Of a stretch of 64,000 nucleotides of DNA, positions 55,869-64,000 are shown in pieces. Both the position numbers and the translations under genes were made by a program. Source of the stretch: Laburnicola sp. R22_1. Taxonomy: Eukaryota > Ascomycota > Dothideomycetes > Pleosporales > Didymosphaeriaceae. The stretch lies in assembly GCA_014281115.1 (NCBI GenBank), contig JACONQ010000019.1, forward strand, positions 62,001 to 126,000, read 5' to 3'. Numbering within the stretch: the stretch's first letter is position 1; each line of letters opens with the position of its first letter. The notes beneath the pieces are model-generated. The model ran no database searches. It was not told where the DNA came from and saw nothing but the letters and a program-made list of their open reading frames with translations.

Positions 55869-56418
55869 GGATGAGGAGGGGGAGAGGAGGGAGACTGTTG
55901 GGCGTTAGTGGGGAAGAGAGGAGGACCTTGACATGTGGAATCTGCAATATTGGGTACAGTGATTCGGCGATGCTTTACTGTAGTCTATTAATGCCACCTC
56001 ATCTTCACAACTCAACTCAACAATCTTCAACCCACTCACTCTTCCACTCCATCCATGCAAACTACGTAGTATATACAACGAACGTCCCGAAGGGGAGGTA
56101 GGCCCGACTCCAGACCGGACACTTTGCTTTCCCCACGGTATAATTACTATTACAACAGGGGTGTCTTCCATACAGAGAGAGAGAGGCAAGAATAACCAAA
56201 CCGCCACGCTTTTCACGTGGTCTGCTCCCATTTTATGTTGTTGCGGGAGTGACCCGACTGCATAGAAGGGTATGTTCAACAACGTCCACCTAGATCAATC
56301 AATCACACTCCGCCATTACCTGCTTCAAATGCTCCTTTCGTAACGGCGTGTTTGTTTGTTTTTCTTCGTATTCGTCGCGCCCTTGATCTTGCAAGCTCTC
56401 GCGCGGCATCTCTCTCAC
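55869..56418. other. Intergenic between convergent genes
   Basis: About 550 bp with no repeat or gene; it must hold the 3' ends of the Mpr1-like and ERG3 transcripts. A short (GA)n run lies at 56177-56186. Confidence 0.5.
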
Positions 56419-57530
56419 CTAGCGACTCTTCTTCGGCTCGTCGGGCACGTACTTCCTATCGTCCGCACCCTCGACCGCGACGACCATCTCGTCGACCTCA
56501 GAAGTCTGCTTCTTCCACGTGGTATGGCACATTTTGAGCTCCTTGCGGAACAGCTCGTCGTTTGGCTTGCGGTAGCTGCCGCCCAGACGATCCCACAGCG
56601 TGGTGAACTGGCCGTAGTTGAAGTTGAAGTACAGATGGTGCATGGTGTGACAGGCGGCGCCGTTGACGACGGGATTGTCGGCGATGTACTCGCCGTCGTG
56701 GATGAGCACGGTCCAGACGTTGATGAAGACGAAGAAGAAGACCGAGGCGAATTTCTGCAGCGGGAAGAGGAACGGGTAGATGTGGTAGGGGAGGCTCTGG
56801 GCGTAGCCGTCGACGGGGTGGAAGGCGTGCGAGGCGAAGGGCGTAGGCATGATCCACTTGTGGTGCGGCTTGTGTAGGTGCTTGTATACTAGGGGGTGGT
56901 GCAGGCCGCGGTGGATCCAGTAGATGCAGAAGTCGGTGAACATGATGAAGAGGGGGAATTGGGCGTAGTTGTACCACGCGCCCGGCGCGTCCTCCCATCT
57001 GTCGTAGATCTTGGAGTAGCCGCGGACTTCGAGGAGGAAGATGGGCGCGGTGAAGATGGCCATGACGGGCAGGGCGGCGTTGGTCTGGCGCATCTCGAGC
57101 AGGATTTGGTTCTTGAGGTATCTGGGATGGTTGAACGTGTCCTTGTCGAAGACGAAGACGTACGAGAGGGAGGCGAAGACAAAGTAGACGACGAGGCCGA
57201 AGAGCCTGGGCGAGCGTTAGTTGCACTACCAAAACAAAATGGGTGAGGGGGGACTTACCAGGTGATGAGGTACAGTGTCAGGAGCTGCCGTTGCCAGTCA
57301 TCGCGGTTCCACGAGCTCATGTAGGCATACCGCCCCGGTGTGAAGCCAAAGTACTGGCTCGCGGGCTCGTATTTCCATGTCGAGTATGCCGTGTAGGGCG
57401 AGCCCGTGGGCACCTCCCGCATGCTCGAAAAGGTGCCATTGGGGGCTAGGCCGGGTGTCTTCGCAGGCAGGAGGGTCGCGTAGATGGGGTCGAACAGGAA
57501 GGTGTCGAATCCCTCGAGGACGAGATCCAT
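56419..57530 (-). CDS. ERG3: C-5 sterol desaturase (Erg3)
   Basis: Exons 57530-57259 and 57205-56419 with a 53-bp intron give 352 residues, a normal Erg3 length. The three di-iron His clusters of the fatty-acid-hydroxylase superfamily are present: HRGLHH, HKPHH, and HTMHH, with an additional [20 protein letters not shown] segment typical of Erg3. Hydrophobic stretches at [33 protein letters not shown] and [16 protein letters not shown] fit an ER multi-pass enzyme. It introduces the C5=C6 double bond of ergosterol using oxygen and cytochrome b5. Loss of this step is a known route to azole resistance in yeasts; nothing in this copy looks damaged. The C-terminus is Lys-rich (PDEPKKSR). Confidence 0.95.
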
Positions 57531-60245
57531 GGTGGCGGTGGGGTGTTGGGTGTGCAGGGACAGCTACAGGAGAAGCTTCGCGCGGTGAGAAACGCGCTCT
57601 GGCGGTTGTGAAAGCAGCGCAAAACGCACGACGGGCAACAACGAAGGTGAGAGGTGGCAATAGAGACAGAAGAGCCAGCGAGGAGCGCGACAAGACGTAT
57701 TATTAAAGAATCGCAGCCGGGACTCAGGGACCGCAGGCCAGGGGCGCTAAGCCCTTAACCCCGTCGCGGCGAGCAGCCAATCAGCGCGCCCAGCGGCCCC
57801 CGCCTTCCTTGTTCGGTCGGCCGGGACATTCGCGTGCCGGCCGGGCCCAAGTCAGCTCATGTTCGCCCGCACAACGCCTGTCCATGGCCTCATCCTCGCC
57901 GGCTTTTGTGTGTGCTGCGCGCCTGAGCGAGCGGCGAGACCGCTCCTGCGCATTGTCGACGCGTACCGCATGCTCACCGCCTCCCGAGCTTCCGCCACCT
58001 GCTTCACCGTGTTTGGCGCCTCCAGATGTGTGGCCGCGCCTTCACGTGACTCTCGCGCGCTCACGCTCCTTGGGCGTCTTGACTGTCTCCTGGGTGGCCT
58101 CCTTTTCCGACGCCCAGGTTTGCTACACCAAGTCATTTCCTTCTCGGTCGAGGCGACATTTCCGTAACCGATGCAATCGCTCTTGGAGTCGGTGACGCGG
58201 CTCGTTTGATGCAAGACATTGCCTGCTTGGAGGAGAGAGGCATCTGGACGACGCTTCTGCACGCTTTATGCCTTGCTTTAGCTACTATACAAAAGACAAG
58301 GACTTTCTTGATCCAGCCTACATCAGCCGAGAGTCACAGAGTCGTTTGATGCTTACCATGCTTCCAGGAACCACACCTCACGGCCTGCCTGGTCGAATGT
58401 TGCGTATACGTCCAACGAGACTATCAGTTCTTACGACTGGCGAACAAGTCGGCCGAAAACCCAGAGAATACTACGTCACGTACCAATCACTCAATGAGGA
58501 CACCTTCCTATCCACCTCACAGCACGGTAGTGCTGGATAGGTACACGACCCCACCTCCCCACCACACCAGACCACCATGATTCCCCCGTCCCTCACCATC
58601 CATCATTTATCCTATCCGACAACCTGGATAAATCTCATCCCACTAGATACCGTAGCTTAGCGCACGCACCGATCGGCAATCTCCCGCCACCGCCGCCGAC
58701 TTCCCTCCTCGCGTCGTTCGGCTTAAGTTACACAAGTCTTTTAACTAATTAACCAAGCATGCAGTGCTGGACTCGAACTCGCTTAGGGATAGGGCCATGT
58801 GCATGTGCATGTGCGCTAACTAGGCGATCTGAGACTCGAATGCTTGAATCTTGACTGGAGACGGGCGGGATTACGCTGGGCGTGGGTGCAGGTGCGAAGG
58901 CGAGGGCTGGAGTGGGGGTGCGTGGGCGTGGGTGGGGAAGTCGTCATGTGCTACGTCTACAGCCCCCGGAGCCCTGGAGTGGGAGCAGCCACGACAGACA
59001 TTAACGTGGGCGCGTCGCTCTCTCGCCATTGGTGGGTATTCTATTTTGTCCACACTGCAGTGTGTGTGTGTGCGTGCGTGGTAGCTCATGCAAGGCATCG
59101 GGGTGCAGGTGGCTTATAAAGGTGTGCCAGTGAGCACGGAGGCCAGATGACCTCGCACAGCACTGCACAGCACTGCACTGCAGCGCAACAACAGGGGGCA
59201 GCGTCGATTTTTTCGCTGCTGCGGTACCATAGGTCCCGCCTCACTACGTACTCCTGCGATATCGACATCTCCCGCTGCACCTGCTGCATCATACTCACTC
59301 ACGTGCACGCACGCACTTATCTCGCGGCTGGCTGGCTGGCGTTAGCAAATTGCTATCCGGGTTGCGATTGCGCGGCTATTCGTATCGGATGGACGGAGCA
59401 TTGCGTATCGTATCGTATCGTATCGTATCGCATCGGGGATGTTTGTTGGAGGCGAACAGTCCCGACGTATCTGATCTGAGCTGATTTGATCTGATTGCGG
59501 GATGCTGCCCAGGTGGTTCCAGATGTCTTTCTCCGCGGGCGGGCGGGCGCGGGGTGAGATGGGATGGGATGGGATGGATGCGCAGGGGGAGAAGGAGAAG
59601 GAGATAAGCGATGTGTACTGACTGTACTGTGCTGTTGTAGCCTACCTACCTACATGGTCTGCAGAGGCATAGTGCCAACAGTATGCAGGCATGCATGGAT
59701 AACATGTATGCACGTGCAATAGGCAGAAGCCGTAGCAGCCGAATCGTCATCATTGTGAAAGAGTAGGCGATAAGGTAAGTTGCGTGCATGCATGGATGCA
59801 TGTATAGGAGCGAGTGCGAGCGCTTATGCAGTGCGGGGTTAGGACTTGAAGCGGATATGTTGTTTTCTGCGTATAGAAAGCAGGCTGGAAGTCTGGGATG
59901 ATGATGCGGAGGTGGACGGGACTGGACTTCTGTCGTAGGGAGGAGATGCGTGCGTGTTGTGTTTCCTCCCATGCTACCTCTACCTCTACCTTATGCCTAA
60001 TCTGATCGAATCTACCTTTCGCTGCTGCTTCCATGTGTATGCAATGACTATGCGCACACACACACACTCTTTTATATCCTTAGCTAACAAAGTGATTCCA
60101 ATCACCATAGCGCAATGCAGCCAGCGTAATACAATGTACCTACCTACTACACCAACTACCCTATAATACACTTTTTAAAATATACCAACAAACAAACAAC
60201 ATTAATATATGCATATACCCTCCACCCCGCATACCTACCTACACC
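57531..60245. other. Long gene-free stretch
   Basis: About 2.7 kb. A GC-rich part (57700-58200) is the ERG3 promoter side with frames open on both strands and no motifs. A degenerate tRNA-like B box lies near 58762-58775. Short repeats include gtatc units at 59406-59430 and ggga/gata words. No supported gene. Confidence 0.5.
59405..59432. repeat. (GTATC)n pentanucleotide microsatellite
   Basis: About five consecutive copies of cgtat followed by cgcatcgg. A short simple repeat without other context. Confidence 0.85.
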
Positions 60246-60990
60246 CAGGGCTTGCAACAGTCCGTATTACGGACGGTTTGAGCCCACTACGGTTACGTTA
60301 CGGTTGCTAGCCATTACTGTACGGACGTTACGGCGGAGAGGTCTATACGGTACTGGTAGTAAGCCGTAATAATCAATTTGAGCCTTCTATGGTAAAATTA
60401 CGGCCAGAAATAATATATAATTGTCCTAATTAGGAAGGAGGTATAAGTTGCGCGTTATCTAGAGCTCTGTTGTTGTTGTTGACTGCTAGAGGTGCGTTCT
60501 CCTTGCGATTTATATAAAATGTTAAGTCCTTAAGGTAACTTGGGACGACGTCTCTTGTTAGCTAGTTCTTTTGGAGTTGACAAGCTTTAATTGTGGCCTG
60601 GCTGCAACGTCTCTGTTAACTAGGACGCGCGCGTACTTTGTGAGTTGACCCACGAGCTCATCATAATAGCGATGGTAACTAAGGTAAAGAAGCTGATTTT
60701 TGTATAAGAAACAGGGCAAAAAGATAGTTAGGAGTTGAAGCTCTGCATTCGCACAATGTGGGTACATCCTACGCCCAAAGCAGTCCGGATCTGCCACATC
60801 TGACGCCCGGACGCCCCCAAACGCTCAACTCACGCCTCCTTCCCGATTAGGAACCGTACAGCCGTAATACGGCTTAATAATTGGTACGGTACGGTTGCAA
60901 TTACTGTGGGAGACCACTACCGTACGGACCGCCGAAAACCGCCTTCGAACGATACCGTACGAACCGTAATACGGACTGTTGCAAGCGCTG
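60246..60990. mobile_element. Non-autonomous hAT element, 745 bp, perfect 8-bp target duplication
   Basis: The left end CAGGGCTTGCAACAGTCCGT and the right end, read on the other strand as CAGCGCTTGCAACAGTCCGT, are inverted repeats that continue to ATTACGG (27 bp, one mismatch at position 4). Both flanks carry cctacacc (60238-60245 and 60991-60998), an 8-bp duplication. CAG-starting ends with 8-bp duplications define hAT elements. Many TACGG/CCGTA words lie just inside each end, as expected for subterminal transposase sites. A 79-codon minus-strand frame (60558-60797) has no transposase motif, so the element is non-autonomous. Confidence 0.93.
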
Positions 60991-62095
60991 CCTACACCTA
61001 CCTACCTACCTACCTACCTACCACACACAGCACAGCACAGCACAGCAAGCCACTTCCACACCATAGCGCAGGGTTAGAGTTCACCCGTACCGCGCAAAAC
61101 AGACTATCCCTCCACGCACTGCATATGTAGCACGAAAATAATACCGCCATCATATTTCCATAGGAAAGTAAACATCTCACTTCATTAATAAAACCCCATC
61201 CTAAGGAATTCTCCAGTTTTCCTTTCCTTTCCTTTCCTTCCCACGACTTTATGTACAGTAAGTACGCCAGGCGCCCCCACGATCAGGACTCGAGCCAGAA
61301 GAAAGGATAGATACTATCCTCCACTATATCTACCATCTATTCTCGTGTAGTGTGTGGTGTGTGGTGTGTGGTGTGTGTGGTGTGGCTTGTATAAATCCGC
61401 TACGCTTGCTTACCTGTAGGTTTGGAAAGAAGGTGTAGTAGAGGAATAGAGGATGGAGTACCTTGGGTAGATACAACACGCCACGCCACGCCAGAAGGTG
61501 AGATGATCCTACTAGACATTATCTGCTTACCTACCTTGCGGGAATTTCTTTAAATACGCCTGCCTGCCTGCCTGTCTGCATGGGTCTAATATACATATAT
61601 ACACATCTTTAACCTCGCTCGTCTCCTCCTCCTCCTCCTCCTCTACTACATGCAACCACCATCCAAGACAAGAAACATCCCAACGTAACAAGAGAAAGAC
61701 ATCCATCTTCATTTACATATATACAAGGTATCCATCCACCTATCCATCATCCATCCATCGAGCAGCACCACGAACGAACAAATATCAAACGCCCGGGGAT
61801 AGAAAGCGCACCCAAGCAACCCTTTGCTGCTCGCTCTCCTTTCTCCCCTCCTATAGGGTATCATACCATACCATGCCATGCCATGCCATGCCGCGCCCTT
61901 CCGCGCCCTTCCAAACCTTCGGCCTATAGGCAACAACAAGACACCCGTCCCGCCATACCCAGACTCCCATTCCCTTATACCACCAAACAAACTCCAGTAT
62001 AAACTCCACCCTTTGCGAGCGGCGAGCGATTGCGCATCGCGACTCGTTTGCTTTATACAAGTGGCCTTGCGTCCCGACACACTCTCACTCTCGCT
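60991..62095. other. Intergenic with simple repeats, 3' side of the C2H2 gene
   Basis: About 1.1 kb with tacc, acagc, tttcc, gtgtg(gt), ctc and atgcc short repeats. No gene is supported; frames on the minus strand lack motifs. The right part is the probable 3' untranslated region of the zinc-finger gene. Confidence 0.5.
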
Positions 62096-63625
62096 TCAGT
62101 AGAGCCTGCGCTCCGGAAAAGCCGTGTCGTCGTATCCGCTCTGCGGCTGGTACCCCACCGGCATGGGAGCATTAAAGTCGTACGCACCCTCGCCCTTGGT
62201 GGTGCTATCGGAGACGGTCGACGAGCACCGGCTGCTGCGGTCACTGCCAGACTGCTGGTAGGCAGCGTAGTCGCGACCCGTCGCCGTCGCCGAGGCACTC
62301 GCGCACGATGCAGAGCTAGTCGCTGCCGACGACGTCGTGGTGGCGATCCTCCTGTCCTTGCCGCGGCCCTTGATGCCCTTGTTCGAGTTTTTGTACAGAG
62401 ACGCAAAGTACTCCCAGAGCTCCTTGTCCTTGTGGGCCACATAGTCACCGGGGTTGATGCAGGCAAACTGCCGGGTGAGGAACCGCAGCGCAGCTGCATG
62501 GAATTTGTTCTGGTGGGACTGGGACGGTTAGCGCCGCACGAGGTACTAAGAGAGTAGGCTCACCTTCAAGTTTCCTAACTGAGTGAACTGCTTCCCACAC
62601 TCGTCGAGCTTGCAGGTGAAGGGCTTGACCTGGTTGTGGACGATCTTGTGAGCGCGCACGTTGCCCCTCTGAGCAAAGGCCTTTCCGCATATGTCGCATC
62701 TGTAGGGACGTTCTCCGGTGTGGCGTCGCTCGTGAGTCTTCAAGTTTCCCATCTGTGAGAATGACTGGCCACAAGATTTGCATCCCTGCCATAGTTAGCA
62801 TGGCTTTGGCGCCGATGGACACCGACTTACAAATGGCTTGTCGCCCGTGTGGGCCCGGCCGTGGATGTCCAGGTGCGTCCTCTGGTAGAAACTCTTGCCG
62901 CAGTCCGGAATGCTGCAATGGTATCGTTTCTTCGCCTTCTGCCCAAGCTTGGACCCCTCCTCCTGGAGCGTATTAAGCTCTGTGGTACGCGTGTCTTTTG
63001 AGGCACTTACCACGACAGGTGCTGCTCTTGACGCGGTTGGCTGCTTGGCCTGGATAGCCAACATCAAGGTATCGACATCAGTTGCAAAGTTGACGCTGGT
63101 GGCCTCGGAAGGCTCTGAGGTTGATCGCTTGCAGTCGTCGGCGTACGAGACGCCGTTGAACAGCTGGTGTGACTGCACCGGAGAGCTGCTTTCCGCCTTG
63201 ACAAGAGGGGACCTGGTATCCGCGAAGCTACCTCGAGCTGGTAGCACGGTCGACATGGCCTGAAGGCCGGTAGTGCCGGCATAGGATACGTCCTGTGACA
63301 TTGTTGGCGGCGGATAGCTCACTGGAAAGGCCTGCTGCATGTTGTACGGATTGACGGCCAGAGAATCGAAGGCAAACGCCCCTGATTGGTACGACATCGA
63401 GGTGGTAATGTTATGAGTGGGAAACATGGGCATTTGCAGGTCCATGCGGGAAGGCATAGGGAAGAAAGACCGTGAGGTGGGTGGATCCGTCACCGTCCTG
63501 TGGGAGGCGTCGTATGAGGGGGCAAATTCGGGCATATGCATGGTGGAGAAGTGAAATTGCTGGTCGGTGTGGTGTTGCCAAAGTCCTGGGTGGTGAGTTG
63601 CAACGACGGCTGCTGCCATGCTCAT
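62096..63625 (-). CDS. C2H2 zinc-finger transcription factor, Azf1-like
   Basis: Exons 63625-62831, 62785-62564 and 62518-62096, with two 45-bp introns, give 479 residues. The N-terminal roughly 230 residues are Ser/Pro/Met/Gln-rich and likely activating. Four C2H2 fingers follow in tandem: [20 protein letters not shown]; the second starting [40 protein letters not shown]; and [17 protein letters not shown] with SHQNKFH after the second intron. HTGERPY-type linkers join them. Order and the last finger's QLGNLKSHQNKFH tail resemble yeast Azf1, a glucose-dependent nuclear regulator. The Ser/Thr-rich C-terminus is probably disordered. I chose the ATG at 63625; an alternative at 63619 differs by two residues. 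Confidence 0.88.
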
Positions 63626-64000
63626 AAACAAGTCCGTGCTAGCGGAGTAGACGGCAGTGCGTAAGGCTGCGTACCCACGAGACGGATGGATGGCTTAGAA
63701 GCGAGTGGGCAAGGCTGCAAGGCTGAGTGAGCCGATGACGGGAGGATCTGAGTAGCAGAGATCTGGGAAGCGATATGTATATAAGAGGCGGGATGGGGTA
63801 TGCGTGGGAGCTATGTGGTCATTCGGTGAGAAGGTGGAGACGATGTCGGGTAGCACCAGTGGGATGGGGGCAGGGTTTGGGGGTGGCCCTATACATAGGT
63901 AAAGGGTCTCCTACACATCCCACTCGAAGCAAGGATGACGACGCTGTGGAGTAGAGATACGGAAGAGCTAAGCGGAGATGGAGACCAGCGGTGCCACAGA
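63626..64000. promoter_or_regulatory. Upstream region of the C2H2 gene
   Basis: The final 375 bp is the 5' flank of the zinc-finger gene, G-rich on the plus strand. No other feature is visible before the window ends. Confidence 0.4.

Noticed and set aside
57852..58262. Overlapping frames of 100-136 codons on both strands upstream of ERG3
   Set aside because: GC-rich promoter DNA often lacks stops by chance; neither strand shows motifs or plausible introns.
58750..58845. tRNA-like B box (ctggactcgaactc) on the minus strand with an A-box-like word upstream
   Set aside because: The acceptor and T stems do not pair when drawn out, so this is at best a degenerate tRNA-derived fragment.
1..64000. 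CRISPR array or bacterial-type operon
   Set aside because: The tandem arrays here are microsatellites, minisatellites or coding repeats without unique spacers, and the introns mark the DNA as eukaryotic.

Overview
The window looks like a chromosome segment from a filamentous ascomycete (Pezizomycotina, perhaps a dothideomycete; the class is an inference). The support is short GT-AG introns of about 45-65 bp in almost every gene, typical fungal families (TFIIH cyclin, Rpt2, Ubc1, eL41, Erg3, a Ste3-type pheromone receptor, an Azf1-like zinc-finger factor), and nonsense changes in a dead transposon that fit repeat-induced point mutation (RIP).

Layout. 1-5.3 kb: a decayed secreted Cys-rich gene resembling the C-terminal part of fungal GH18 chitinases, split by an AT-rich insertion flanked by a 12-bp direct repeat. 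6-15 kb: a LovD/EstB-like serine hydrolase, an uncharacterised gene ending in an acidic hexapeptide minisatellite and carrying a hAT-type MITE in an intron, and a low-complexity protein. 16.5-17 kb: a gene relic. 18-32 kb: a housekeeping block with cyclin H, a large disordered protein, the divergent proteasome/ubiquitin pair RPT2-UBC1, an FHA-kinase, and the 25-codon ribosomal protein eL41 gene. 34-44 kb: Ste3-like receptor, a membrane protein, an HSL-type alpha/beta hydrolase and a many-exon SLIP-GC-like GTPase. 45-54 kb: a decaying accessory stretch with an APH-like kinase, a Tc1/mariner element with 45-bp inverted repeats and a dead transposase, a methyltransferase reading frame with two in-frame TAA codons, and a start-less coding relic. 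55-64 kb: Mpr1-like acetyltransferase, ERG3, a long gene-free stretch with a 745-bp non-autonomous hAT element (8-bp target duplication), and an Azf1-like C2H2 factor.

The genes do not form an obvious biosynthetic cluster. The clearest functional pairing is the head-to-head RPT2/UBC1 promoter, where two ubiquitin-proteasome genes share about 720 bp. The most informative structures are insertion scars: two hAT-type elements with perfect 8-bp target duplications and related inner terminal repeats, one TA-flanked mariner, and one insertion whose removal rejoins a reading frame. Intron positions below were placed by eye from GT/AG signals and reading-frame continuity, so each is a model and has no transcript support.
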